NCBI GenBank assembly: GCA_016790705.1
Contig: JAEUOT010000068.1
Location: 1-64,000, forward strand
From: Hydrogenophaga sp.
GTDB lineage: Bacteria; Pseudomonadota; Gammaproteobacteria; Burkholderiales; Burkholderiaceae_C
DNA: 64,000 bases
Direction of reading: 5' to 3'
The stretch's first letter is position 1, and each line of letters opens with the position of its first letter. Below, one piece after another: positions 32,285-41,260 of this stretch. The notes beneath the pieces are model-generated. The model saw only the letters and a program-made list of their open reading frames with translations. It was not told where the DNA came from and did no database searches. Made by a program: the position numbers and the translations under genes.

Positions 32285-33217
32285 ATGGAATTGAGGCACC
32301 TTCGGTGCTTTTTGGCGGTCGCTCAGGAACTGCACTTCGCTAGAGCCGCTGAGAAGCTTCACATTGAGCAGTCGCCACTTTCGAGGGCGATAAAGGAACT
32401 GGAAGGAGAGCTGGGGGTCCGCCTCTTCGACCGCAACACGCGCAGCACGCGTCTAACCCGTGCGGGTCAGGTCTTCATGGATCACGTGCCACGCGTGTTC
32501 GCCGCTCTGACCAAGGCGCGTGACAGTGTTCGGGCCGTGTCGGCCGGGTTTCAGGGGCAGTTGCGGATCGCATTGTCCGAAGGTATCTCGCAGGCCCGGC
32601 TCACGGCATTGCTATCGTGTTGCCGTGTGGAAGAACCAGATACGGAAATCCGGCTTTACGAGGTTCCACTGTCACAGCAGATCAGAGGCCTCGAAGCCGA
32701 TTTGTACGACGCTGGGTTCTCCCACTCATCGGAAGTTGGTGAAACGCTGCTAGCCGTATCAGCGTGGAACGACCCGATGGTCGTTGCCGTGCCATCGCGC
32801 CACCCGTTGTTGGCCCACAAAAAGCTGCCACTGGATGAAGTGCTGCGCTATCCCTTGGTGCTTTCCGACCCCGAGATGTGCGAGGGATGCAGCCGCCAGG
32901 TGGCGCGCGTACTGCGCTCAACGGATCGCGAACCTATCGTGGCCGAACAGGTGGCCAGCCAAGATCTGATGGTGACATTGGTTGCAGCGGGCTACGGTCT
33001 GGGCTTCTCAACAGAGGCACACGTTTCGACCTGCGGCCATCCCGAGATCGTCACAAGGCCGCTGGCTGGCCTCACGCCGGTGCTGACCACCTACCTGATC
33101 CGCCGCATCGGTGACCCGTCGGAAACCTTGCAACGATTCATGAAAAGAGCCCTTGTCGCTGCGCCAAATCGAGCAACTGACGAAACGTTGGACACATCAC
33201 CAGGGAGTAGCACATGA
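32285..33217 (+). CDS. traR: LysR-type regulator TraR of the transfer region
   Basis: The 310-residue protein is a full-length LysR regulator: helix-turn-helix MELRHLRCFLAVAQELHFARAAEKLHIEQSPLSRAIKELEGELGVRLFDRNTRSTRLTRAGQVF and a complete effector domain (LRIALSEGISQARLTALLSCCR, PSRHPLLAHKKLPLDEVLRYPLVLSD, VTLVAAGYGLGFS). A LysR gene at this place, before traG and in the same direction, is a constant feature of Tn4371-type ICEs. It is thought to control transfer genes. The N-terminal motif begins at the first ATG and the eexN-like gene overlaps its stop (ATGA). Confidence 0.85.
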   Translation: MELRHLRCFLAVAQELHFARAAEKLHIEQSPLSRAIKELEGELGVRLFDRNTRSTRLTRAGQVFMDHVPRVFAALTKARDSVRAVSAGFQGQLRIALSEGISQARLTALLSCCRVEEPDTEIRLYEVPLSQQIRGLEADLYDAGFSHSSEVGETLLAVSAWNDPMVVAVPSRHPLLAHKKLPLDEVLRYPLVLSDPEMCEGCSRQVARVLRSTDREPIVAEQVASQDLMVTLVAAGYGLGFSTEAHVSTCGHPEIVTRPLAGLTPVLTTYLIRRIGDPSETLQRFMKRALVAAPNRATDETLDTSPGSST

Positions 33218-33483
33218 GAAAGCTTCAAAACTTGGCTGCGGCGTTGGCGGTCACCTCCGCAGCCTTGCTGCTGTCGTCCTGCGGCAAACCACAGTCAGCT
33301 GAAACTGTGGAATCGCTGATGGCCGATCCTGGACGGTTGAAACACTTGCGAGAGCAGTGCAAGACCGACCGCGCCAAGCTGGGCGACGAACTTTGTGACC
33401 GCATGGCCGAGGCCACAAAGCGGCGATTTTTCGGGGACGGCAAGGTACCGTACAACCCACCCAAAGAATCACCCAAATTCTGA
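33214..33483 (+). CDS. EexN-like entry-exclusion lipoprotein
   Basis: The 89-residue protein has a lipoprotein signal peptide with lipobox LLLSSC (Cys24). The mature part follows the EexN pattern: an acidic-hydrophobic helix SAETVESLMADPGRLKHLREQCKTDRAKLGDELCDRMAEATKRRFFG with a conserved pair of cysteines. EexN proteins sit in the recipient envelope and block redundant transfer by a related system. The start overlaps the traR stop (ATGA). The short length and low complexity limit certainty, but position next to the mating-pair genes is typical. Confidence 0.7.
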   Translation: MRKLQNLAAALAVTSAALLLSSCGKPQSAETVESLMADPGRLKHLREQCKTDRAKLGDELCDRMAEATKRRFFGDGKVPYNPPKESPKF

Positions 33484-33728
33484 ACGTGCGCTCGTCGCCA
33501 CACTAGGTGACGCCTATTTTCTACATGGGCGCTGTACTACTTACAGCGCTGCAAGGTGCCATGACACGCGCTAGCACGCTATCACTTGCATTCTTGCAGG
33601 CCGAGCTGCGAGCCTGCCGATTTCGGACTTTGACCCACCGATAGCCAGCCTTGATCCTCATGCGTGCGACACACCTTCGTGCCGCACGCACGGCCCCCGC
33701 GTGACGGGCCACTGGATCGGAGGTCAAG

Positions 33729-35753
33729 GTGCAGGCTCAGGGCGCAAGCCACCAGGGGATTCTCTACGGGCAGATCGCGGTGGTGCTCGGCGTCGTCGTG
33801 GTTGGCGTGTGGGGCGCGACCCAGTGGACAGCCGCTGCGCTGGGTCACCAGGCACGCCTTGGGGCGCCATGGTTCGAAGCCCTCGGCTCGCCGGTGTACC
33901 ACCCCTGGCGCCTGTTCGAGTGGTGGTTCGTCTTCGATGCCTACGCACCGGATGTCTTCGACGTGGGTGGTGCGATTGCGGGTGGCAGTGGCATCGCCTC
34001 GGTGGGCGTGGCGGTGGGAATGTCAGTATGGCGTTCTCGGCAGTCGCGGCTGGTCACCACCTACGGCACTGCGCGCTGGGCCACAGCTGATGACGTTCGC
34101 CAATCTGGATTGAGCCGCTCTTCCGGAGTATTCCTCGGCAAGCATGGCGAGCAGTACCTGCGCCACAACGGCCCCGAGCACGTGCTGGCGTTTGCCCCCA
34201 CCCGCTCGGGCAAGGGCGTGGGCCTGGTGGTGCCCACGCTGCTGTCCTGGCCCGGCTCGGCCGTCATCCACGACATCAAGGGCGAGAACTGGCAGCTGAC
34301 GGCCGGCTGGCGCGCGCGCTTCTCACATTGCTTGCTGTTCAACCCCACCGACGCGCGTTCGGCCGCCTACAACCCGTTGCTGGAGGTACGACGCGGTGTG
34401 CACGAGGTGCGCGACGTGCAGAACATCGCCGACATTCTGGTGGACCCTGAAGGCGCACTGGAGCGGCGCAACCACTGGGAGAAGACCTCGCACGCGCTGC
34501 TGGTCGGCGCCATCCTGCACGTGCTCTATGCCGGCGAGGACAAGACGCTGCGCGGCGTGGCCAACTTCCTGTCCGATCCGGCCTGCCCTTTCGAGGTGAC
34601 GCTGCACCGGATGATGAGTACGCCTCATCTGGCCAGCGAGCAAGGCGCCGGTCCGCATCCCGTCGTCGCCTCAGCCGCCCGCGAGGTCCTCAATAAGAGC
34701 GAGAACGAACGCTCGGGCGTGCTGTCCACGGCCATGAGCTTTCTGGGCCTGTACCGCGACCCGACGGTGGCCGAGGTGACCTCGCGCTGCGACTGGCGGA
34801 TCGCCGACCTGATCTCGACCGAACACCCGGTGTCGCTGTACCTGGTGGTGCCGCCATCGGACATCAGCCGCACCAAGCCGCTGATCCGGCTGATCCTGAA
34901 TCAGGTGGGGCGGCGCCTGACCGAGTCGCTGGATGGCTCGGACGGCATCGCGCGGCGGCACAAGCTGCTGCTGATGCTCGACGAGTTCCCGGCGCTGGGT
35001 CGGCTGGACTTCTTCGAGACGGCACTGGCCTTCATGGCGGGCTATGGCATCCGCAGCTTCCTGATTGCGCAGAGCCTGAATCAGATCGACAAAGCCTACG
35101 GCCAGAACCATTCGATTCTGGACAACTGCCATGTGCGAGTGACCTTCGCCACCAACGACGAGCGCACGGCCAAGCGCATTTCCGAAACGCTGGGCACGGC
35201 CACCGAGCTGCGCGCACAGCGCAACTACGCCGGCCACCGGCTGGCGCCGTGGCTGGGGCACCTGATGGTCTCGCGGCAAGAGACGGCGCGCCCGCTGCTG
35301 ACGCCTGGCGAGGTGATGCAGCTGCCGCCCGACGAAGCGGTGGTGATGGTCTCCAGCGTGCCACCGGTCAAGGCCCGCAAGCTGCGCTACTACGCCGACG
35401 CGAACTTCAAGCGCCGCGTATTGCCACCGCCCGTCCTGATTGCCGGCCCCTACCCCGATGCGCCACCGGTGCGGGCGGACGACTGGGGCGAGCTGGCTGT
35501 GTCGGCGGTCACTACTTCTTCCAACCCAACCTTCATGCCCGGCATGGATGCCGATGAAGGCGGTCCCCGCCTGCAGCCAGAGCTGACGGAGATTGCAACG
35601 CCAAGCCCCGCGCTCGACGCACTGACCAATGACCTGGCGCTGCTCGATGACGACGACGACGCACCCCTGCCCCTTCCCGGCCAGCTCGATCCGGCCATGC
35701 AGCGCGCGGCGCGCCTGGCCGTACTCGACCCCGACGACGGAATCACGCTATGA
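33729..35753 (+). CDS. traG: Coupling protein TraG (VirD4 family)
   Basis: The 674-residue protein starts with GTG at 33729, five bases after GGAGG. Two N-terminal membrane helices (IAVVLGVVVVGVWGATQW; IAGGSGIASVGVAVGMSVW) precede the ATPase: Walker A FAPTRSGKGVGLVV near residue 156 and Walker B LLLMLDEFPALG near 413. It hands the relaxase-DNA complex to the secretion channel as a hexameric ATPase of the inner membrane. The C-terminus ends in an acidic tail (LLDDDDDAPLPLPG). It begins the run of overlapping transfer genes to trbI. Confidence 0.92.
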   Translation: MQAQGASHQGILYGQIAVVLGVVVVGVWGATQWTAAALGHQARLGAPWFEALGSPVYHPWRLFEWWFVFDAYAPDVFDVGGAIAGGSGIASVGVAVGMSVWRSRQSRLVTTYGTARWATADDVRQSGLSRSSGVFLGKHGEQYLRHNGPEHVLAFAPTRSGKGVGLVVPTLLSWPGSAVIHDIKGENWQLTAGWRARFSHCLLFNPTDARSAAYNPLLEVRRGVHEVRDVQNIADILVDPEGALERRNHWEKTSHALLVGAILHVLYAGEDKTLRGVANFLSDPACPFEVTLHRMMSTPHLASEQGAGPHPVVASAAREVLNKSENERSGVLSTAMSFLGLYRDPTVAEVTSRCDWRIADLISTEHPVSLYLVVPPSDISRTKPLIRLILNQVGRRLTESLDGSDGIARRHKLLLMLDEFPALGRLDFFETALAFMAGYGIRSFLIAQSLNQIDKAYGQNHSILDNCHVRVTFATNDERTAKRISETLGTATELRAQRNYAGHRLAPWLGHLMVSRQETARPLLTPGEVMQLPPDEAVVMVSSVPPVKARKLRYYADANFKRRVLPPPVLIAGPYPDAPPVRADDWGELAVSAVTTSSNPTFMPGMDADEGGPRLQPELTEIATPSPALDALTNDLALLDDDDDAPLPLPGQLDPAMQRAARLAVLDPDDGITL

Positions 35754-36250
35754 GCCGGTACCGCCTGAACCTGTTCATTCCGCCTGAGCATGCGCGACGC
35801 CTCGAAGAGGTGGCGGCCAAGAAGGGCGTTTCCAAGTCATCCATCGTCGCGGCAGCGCTGGCCTCGTGGCTGTCGCCGGATTCAGGCGACCAGCGCGAGG
35901 CGGCCATCGCCAAACGGCTGGACCGGCTCTCGCGCCAGTTCGATCGGCTGGAGCGCGACCAGAACATCGAGATCGAGACCCTGGCGCTGTTCATCCGTTA
36001 CTACCTCACCGTGAGCACGCCTGTGCCCGAAGGACACCAGGAGGCAGCCCGTGCGCAGGGCAAAGCCCGCTTTGAGCAGTTCGTCGAGCAATTGGGCCGC
36101 CACCTGCTGCGCGGCCGCAGCCTGGTGCGCAATGTGATCGAGGAGCTTCAACCACAGGAACAGGGCCTGAACCGGCAGCTGGATGAAGCGGCAGGCATGG
36201 CGGTGGACCCGGTGGATTCGGGGCACCCCGACGAAGGGCCGACGGAATGA
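35750..36250 (+). CDS. CopG-type ribbon-helix-helix protein
   Basis: The 166-residue protein overlaps traG and trbB by ATGA at both ends. The N-terminus YRLNLFIPPEHARRLEEVAAKKGVSKSSIVAAALASWL is a ribbon-helix-helix DNA-binding domain. A coiled-coil-like stretch (IAKRLDRLSRQFDRLERDQNIEIETLALFIRYYL) and a charged tail follow. A gene of this kind stands between traG and trbB in Tn4371-type ICEs. It may autoregulate the transfer operon or aid relaxosome assembly, but no target has been established. Confidence 0.8.
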   Translation: MSRYRLNLFIPPEHARRLEEVAAKKGVSKSSIVAAALASWLSPDSGDQREAAIAKRLDRLSRQFDRLERDQNIEIETLALFIRYYLTVSTPVPEGHQEAARAQGKARFEQFVEQLGRHLLRGRSLVRNVIEELQPQEQGLNRQLDEAAGMAVDPVDSGHPDEGPTE

Positions 36251-37323
36251 CGGCCGCACCACCCAGCCCAGAAAGGACCACGCTCGACCGCCGTGTCCGC
36301 ATGCTGCGCACGGCCATGGGGCCGATGATCGCAGCTGCTCTGGAAGACCCGGACGTGGTGGAGGTGCTGCTCAACCCCGATGGATCGCTGTGGCTGGACC
36401 GGCTCTCCACCGGACGTGCACCGACGGGCGTGACCTTGTCGGCGGCCGATGGGGAACGCATCATCCGACTGGTCGCGGCCCATGTGGGCGCCGAGGTACA
36501 CCGGGGCCAGCCTCTGCTGACAGCCGAGTTGCCCGAAACGGGCGAACGCTTCGAGGGTGTTCTGCCCCCGGCTGCGCCGGGCCCGGCGTTCGCGCTGCGC
36601 AAGCGCGCCGTGGGCGTGATCCCGCTCGACCGCTACGTGGCCGACGGGATGATGACGGCGGAGCAGGCCGGCTTCCTGCGCCAGGCCGTGCACGAGCGTC
36701 AAAACATCCTGATCGCTGGCGGCACCAGCACCGGCAAGACCACGCTGGCCAACGCGCTGCTGGCCGAAATCGCCACCACAGGCGACCGGGTGCTGGTGCT
36801 CGAAGACACCATCGAACTTCAATGCGCGGCGCGCGACCACGTGCCGCTGCGCACACGCGCAGGCGCCGTGTCCATGGCCGAGCTGGTGCGCGCCACGATG
36901 CGGCTACGCCCCGACCGCGTGGTGGTGGGTGAGGTGCGTGGCGGAGAAGCGCTGGACCTGGTCAAGGTCTGGGGCACCGGCCACCCCGGCGGCATCGCCA
37001 CCATCCATGCCGGGTCGGCACTCGGTGCGCTGCTACGGCTGGAGCAGCTGATCCTGGAGGTGGCGGTGAACCCGCCGCGTGCGCTGATCGCCGAAGCGGT
37101 CAACGTGGTGATCTACATCGCCGGTCGCGGCCGCAAGCGCCACATCGACACGATTGCCCGCGTCACTGGACACGACAGCACGGGCTACCACCTGGTGGCG
37201 ATGAGCGGGACGCTGGATACACCCTTTCCGGAGCTGCCAGCGCCACCACCACTTGCGCCCTCTTCCACCCCGCCTCCCGTGGTGGATTCCCCTTCCTCAA
37301 CCCTGCCTGGAGAACTTCCATGA
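36247..37323 (+). CDS. trbB: Conjugal transfer ATPase TrbB (VirB11 family)
   Basis: The 358-residue protein is a complete VirB11-type hexameric ATPase: N-terminal domain with DPDVVEVLLNPDGSLWLDRL, Walker A IAGGTSTGKTTLANALLA near residue 157, an Asp box VLVLEDTIELQC, Walker B-like RPDRVVVGEVRGGEALDLVKVWGTGHPGG and the His box ATIHAGSALGALLRLEQL. It powers pilus assembly and substrate transfer at the cytoplasmic face. The C-terminal tail is rich in proline and serine, which is a common variable feature. Overlaps with the neighbours indicate coupling. Confidence 0.93.
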   Translation: MTAAPPSPERTTLDRRVRMLRTAMGPMIAAALEDPDVVEVLLNPDGSLWLDRLSTGRAPTGVTLSAADGERIIRLVAAHVGAEVHRGQPLLTAELPETGERFEGVLPPAAPGPAFALRKRAVGVIPLDRYVADGMMTAEQAGFLRQAVHERQNILIAGGTSTGKTTLANALLAEIATTGDRVLVLEDTIELQCAARDHVPLRTRAGAVSMAELVRATMRLRPDRVVVGEVRGGEALDLVKVWGTGHPGGIATIHAGSALGALLRLEQLILEVAVNPPRALIAEAVNVVIYIAGRGRKRHIDTIARVTGHDSTGYHLVAMSGTLDTPFPELPAPPPLAPSSTPPPVVDSPSSTLPGELP

Positions 37324-37736
37324 ACCCTTCGCTTTCCCTGCGCGCTTTTGCCTGTCTGCTGACCCAATCCATCTCTCGACGGATCTCCTCCGCCGGCGTG
37401 GCCGGCCTGCAGCGCATCCACCGGTTGGTCCAGCCCGCCCGTCACGGACTGTTTACCGCCGCTGTGATGTTGAGCGTGGCGGGCACTGCCAAGGCGGCCG
37501 GTTCCAGCATGCCCTGGGAAGGACCTCTGCAATCCATTCTGGACTCGATCCAGGGCCCGGTGGCCCGCATCGTGGCGGTGATCATCATCATCGCCACCGG
37601 CCTGGCGCTGGCCTTCGGCGATACCTCGGGGGGCTTCCGCAAGCTGATTCAGATCGTCTTCGGTCTGTCGATTGCCTTCGCGGCCTCGACCTTCTTCCTG
37701 AGCTTCTTCAGCTTCTCGGGCGGGGCCTTGGTATGA
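37320..37736 (+). CDS. trbC: Prepilin TrbC (VirB2 family)
   Basis: The 138-residue protein has a long basic leader, a signal-peptide-like helix (HGLFTAAVMLSVAGTAKAAGSS) and two hydrophobic helices (VARIVAVIIIIATGLALAFGD and LIQIVFGLSIAFAASTFFLSFFSFSGGALV). These match the mature VirB2/TrbC pilin. After signal removal the TraF peptidase (gene at 4466) is expected to cyclise the pilin, as in the IncP system. Signal cleavage is most likely after AKA. Overlaps trbB by four bases. Confidence 0.88.
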   Translation: MNPSLSLRAFACLLTQSISRRISSAGVAGLQRIHRLVQPARHGLFTAAVMLSVAGTAKAAGSSMPWEGPLQSILDSIQGPVARIVAVIIIIATGLALAFGDTSGGFRKLIQIVFGLSIAFAASTFFLSFFSFSGGALV

Positions 37737-38014
37737 GCGGCGCTGCCGAGCACGCCAGCCTCGCCAGCGGCTTCGAGATCCCGCTGCACCGCTCGCTGAC
37801 CGAGCCCATCCTGATGGGCGGCGCACCGCGCACCGTGGCCATTGCCAACGGCACGCTGGCCGCCGCCGTGGGCCTGGGCCTGCAGTTGTGGATTCCGGGC
37901 ATCTTGTTGTGGATCGTGGGCCACTCGCTGGCGGTCTGGGGTGCGCGGCTCGACCCCCAGTTCATGGCAGTGTTTGCCCGGCACATCAAGCACAAGCCGC
38001 TGCTGGACGCGTGA
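37733..38014 (+). CDS. trbD: TrbD (VirB3 family) membrane protein
   Basis: The 93-residue protein has the VirB3 pattern: a short cytoplasmic head FEIPLHRSLTEPILMGGAPRTVAIANGTLAAAV followed by two close membrane helices (ANGTLAAAVGLGLQLW and IPGILLWIVGHSLAVWGARLDPQFMAVFARHI). It works with the TrbE ATPase at the inner membrane. The start ATG at 37733 overlaps the trbC stop. Confidence 0.9.
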   Translation: MSGAAEHASLASGFEIPLHRSLTEPILMGGAPRTVAIANGTLAAAVGLGLQLWIPGILLWIVGHSLAVWGARLDPQFMAVFARHIKHKPLLDA

Positions 38015-38024
38015 GGTAGGCACC

Positions 38025-40472
38025 ATGCTCAACCTCAGCGAGTACCGACAACGCCCTGCCCTACTGGCCGATTGGCTCCCATGGGCTGGACTGGTGGCAT
38101 CCGGTGTGGTGCTGAACAAGGACGGCTCGTTCCAGCGCACCGCGCGCTTTCGGGGGCCGGACCTGGACAGCGCCACGCAGGGCGAACTGGTGGCCACCAC
38201 CGCGCGCCTGAACAACGCGCTTCGACGCCTGGGTTCGGGCTGGGCGCTGTACGTGGACGCCGAGCGCCGGTCGGCCGCCGACTATCCGCGTTCCGAGTTC
38301 CCGGAAGCCCTGTCGTGGCTGGTGGACGAAGAACGGCGCGCTGCCTTCGAGGAATCGGCCAGCCACTTCGAGAGCCGCTACCACTTCACGCTGCAGTACC
38401 TGCCGCCGGAAGAAGCGCGCGCACGGGCCGCCAACCTGCTCTACGAAAACCGGGCCAGCACCGGTGTGGACTGGCGCGAGCGCCTGGGTGCCTTCATCGC
38501 CGAGACCGACCGGGTGTTCGACCTGCTCGATGGCGTGATGCCCGAAATCGCCTGGCTGCACGACGCCGACACGCTGAGCTACCTGCACGCCACCGTGTCG
38601 CCCCACGCCTACCCGGTGGCCGTTCCCGAGGTGCCCTTCCATCTCGATGCGCTGCTGGCCGATGCCCCGCTGCTGGGCGGCCTGGCGCCGATGCTGGGGG
38701 ATGCGCACCTGCGCGTGACCACGGTGCGGGGGTTTCCCACGTCCACCTGGCCCGGTGTGCTGGACGAGCTGAACCGGCTTGGCTTTGCCTACCGCTGGTC
38801 CACGCGCTTTCTGTGCATGGACAAGGCCGAGGCCGAAAAAGAGCTGACGCGCTTGCGCCGCCAATGGTTCGCCAAGCGCAAGAACGTGATCGCCCTGCTG
38901 CGCGAGACGCTGTTCCAGCAGGAGTCGCCCCTGGTGGACACCGACGCGGGCAACAAGGCCGCCGACGCCGATGCTGCCCTGCAGGAACTGGGCAGCGACC
39001 AGGTAGCCTTCGGCTACGTGACCGCCACGCTGACGGTGCTCGATGGAGACGCAACCGCCGCCGATGAAAAGCTGCGCATGGCCGAGCGCGTGATCCAGGG
39101 CCGCGGCTTCGTCACCATTCCCGAGACGCTGAACGCCGTGGAAGCCTGGCTGTCGTCGATCCCCGGTAACGCCTACGCCAACGTGCGCCAGCCCATCGTC
39201 TCCACGCTGAACCTGGCGCACCTGATGCCGGTTTCGGCCGTGTGGGCCGGGCCAGAGCGCAACCGGCACCTGGACGGCCCGCCGCTGGTTGTGACCCGCA
39301 CCGAGGGCTCAACGCCCTTCCGGCTGGTGACCCACGTGGGCGACGTCGGCCACACGCTGGTGGTGGGGCCGACGGGCATGGGCAAGTCGGTGCTGCTGGC
39401 CTTGCTGGCGCTTCAGTTCCGGCGCTACCCCGGCTCGCGCATCTTCGCGTTCGACATGGGCCGTTCGATGCGCGCCACGGTGCTGGGCCTGGGCGGCGAG
39501 CACTACGACCTGGGCCACGACGGCGACATCGCCTTCCAGCCGCTGGCGGGTATCGACCAGGAGGGCTACCGCAGTTGGGCCGCCGAGTGGGTCGAAGGCC
39601 GGCTGGTGCACGAAGGCGTGGCCATGGGACCGGACGAGAAGGCGGCGATCTGGTCCGCGCTGGGCAGCCTGGCCGGCGCGCCGCGCGAGCAGCGAACGCT
39701 CACCGGTCTGTCGGTGCTGCTGCAGTCCAACGCACTGCGCCAGGCGCTCGCGCCCTACGTGCTGGGCGGCGCCCACGGCAAGCTGCTGGACGCCGACCAC
39801 GACAGGCTAGGTACGGCCGACGTGCAGTGTTTCGAGATGGAAGAGCTGATGGGCAGTCGCGCGGCTGTGATGGCCGTGCTCGGCTACCTGTTCGCACGCT
39901 TCGATGCGCGATTCGACGGTGCACCCACCCTGCTGATGCTGGACGAATCCTGGCTGTTCCTGGACGACCCGGTGTTCGCGGCGCGCATCCGCCAGTGGCT
40001 CAAGACGCTGCGCAAGAAGAACGTGTCGGTGCTGTTCGCCACGCAGAGCCTGGCCGACATCCAGGGGTCGAGCATCGCGCCGGCCATCGTCGAAAGCTGC
40101 GCGAGCCGCATCTTCCTGCCCAACCCGCAGGCCACCGAGCCGCAGGTGCGTTCGATCTACGAGGCCTTCGGCCTGAACCGGCGGCAGATCGAGATCGTGG
40201 CCACTGCAGTGCCCAAGCGCGACTACTACTACCAGTCCCGGCTGGGCAATCGCCTGTTCGACCTGGACCTGCGCGCCGTGGCCCTCGCCTTCGCCGGAGC
40301 CTCCTCGCCGCAGGACCAGCGGCTGATCGAGGAGGTACTGGCCACCTGCCCTCCCGAGGGCTTCGCCCCGGCCTGGCTGCGCCGCCATGGCCTGGACTGG
40401 GCCGCCGATCTCTTCCAGCAACACACCCATCACCACCCCGGGCATGCCCGAATTTCAGGAGAAACGCCATGA
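38025..40472 (+). CDS. trbE: Conjugal transfer ATPase TrbE (VirB4 family)
   Basis: The 815-residue protein starts at the ATG at 38025 (MLNLSEYRQRPALLADWLPWAGLVASGVVLNKDGSFQRT); the frame is open further upstream, over trbD, without meaning. The C-terminal half is the VirB4 ATPase: Walker A VVGPTGMGKSVLLALLALQF near residue 450 and Walker B LLMLDESWLFLDDP near 635, followed by VLFATQSLADIQGS. It energises pilus assembly and is the largest subunit of the inner-membrane complex. Full length compared with TrbE of RP4. Confidence 0.93.
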   Translation: MLNLSEYRQRPALLADWLPWAGLVASGVVLNKDGSFQRTARFRGPDLDSATQGELVATTARLNNALRRLGSGWALYVDAERRSAADYPRSEFPEALSWLVDEERRAAFEESASHFESRYHFTLQYLPPEEARARAANLLYENRASTGVDWRERLGAFIAETDRVFDLLDGVMPEIAWLHDADTLSYLHATVSPHAYPVAVPEVPFHLDALLADAPLLGGLAPMLGDAHLRVTTVRGFPTSTWPGVLDELNRLGFAYRWSTRFLCMDKAEAEKELTRLRRQWFAKRKNVIALLRETLFQQESPLVDTDAGNKAADADAALQELGSDQVAFGYVTATLTVLDGDATAADEKLRMAERVIQGRGFVTIPETLNAVEAWLSSIPGNAYANVRQPIVSTLNLAHLMPVSAVWAGPERNRHLDGPPLVVTRTEGSTPFRLVTHVGDVGHTLVVGPTGMGKSVLLALLALQFRRYPGSRIFAFDMGRSMRATVLGLGGEHYDLGHDGDIAFQPLAGIDQEGYRSWAAEWVEGRLVHEGVAMGPDEKAAIWSALGSLAGAPREQRTLTGLSVLLQSNALRQALAPYVLGGAHGKLLDADHDRLGTADVQCFEMEELMGSRAAVMAVLGYLFARFDARFDGAPTLLMLDESWLFLDDPVFAARIRQWLKTLRKKNVSVLFATQSLADIQGSSIAPAIVESCASRIFLPNPQATEPQVRSIYEAFGLNRRQIEIVATAVPKRDYYYQSRLGNRLFDLDLRAVALAFAGASSPQDQRLIEEVLATCPPEGFAPAWLRRHGLDWAADLFQQHTHHHPGHARISGETP

Positions 40473-41242
40473 GCCTTAGTACACCGCTTCGCTCTTTCAA
40501 ACCCCGCCTCGTCGCGCTGGCCACCGCTGCCGCGCTGACCTTGGGCGCCACGCAACCCGCGCACGCGCTGTTCGGCGTCGGCGACATCGTTCTGGACCCC
40601 GTCAACCTGGTGCAGAACACCATGACGGCGGCGCGCACGCTGGAGCAGATCAACAATCAGATCCGCCAGTTGCAGAACGAGGCGCAGATGCTGATCAACC
40701 AGGCACGCAACCTGGCCAGCCTGCCGTTCAACGTGGTCAACCGCCTGCGTTCGACACTGGACACGACCCGGCAACTGATCGCTCAAGCCCAGGGTCTGGC
40801 CTACCAGGTGTCGCACCTCAACACCGAGTTCGCCCGGCTCTACCCCGAGCAGTACGCCGCCACCGTGAGCGGCAATCAGATGTTCCAGGACGCACACCAG
40901 CGGTGGAAGAACACGCTCAATGGCCTGCAAACCGCGATGCAGATGCAGGCACAGGTGTCGCAGAACCTGAGCCAAGACGAAGGCGTGCTGGCCGACCTGG
41001 TGAGCCAGAGCCAGTCGGCCACCGGCGCGCTGCAGGCCATGCAGGCAACCAACCAGCTGCTGGCCCTGCAGGCCAAGCAATCCATCCAGTCGCAGCAGCT
41101 GATGCTGACACAGGACCGCGCCGCCTCGCTGGAGCTGGCCCGGCAGGCCGCGGCCATCGAGCGCGGCCGCGAGGTGACGCGCCGGTTCATCGGCAGCGGC
41201 ACGGGCTATACACCGCAGGGCGTGAGCTTCTACGGCCACTGA
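40469..41242 (+). CDS. trbJ: TrbJ (VirB5 family) pilus-associated protein
   Basis: The 257-residue protein overlaps trbE (ATG at 40469). It has a signal peptide (VALATAAALTLGATQPAHA) and then long glutamine/alanine-rich helices (LEQINNQIRQLQNEAQMLINQARNLASLPFNVVNRLRSTL; QMQAQVSQNLSQDEGVLADLVSQSQSATGALQAMQATNQLLALQAKQS) of VirB5-type minor pilins. It ends with the conserved RRFIGSGTGYTPQGVSFYG. The likely place is the pilus tip in the periplasm or outside. Confidence 0.9.
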   Translation: MSLSTPLRSFKPRLVALATAAALTLGATQPAHALFGVGDIVLDPVNLVQNTMTAARTLEQINNQIRQLQNEAQMLINQARNLASLPFNVVNRLRSTLDTTRQLIAQAQGLAYQVSHLNTEFARLYPEQYAATVSGNQMFQDAHQRWKNTLNGLQTAMQMQAQVSQNLSQDEGVLADLVSQSQSATGALQAMQATNQLLALQAKQSIQSQQLMLTQDRAASLELARQAAAIERGREVTRRFIGSGTGYTPQGVSFYGH

Positions 41243-41260
41243 AGCACCGGAGACTCTGCC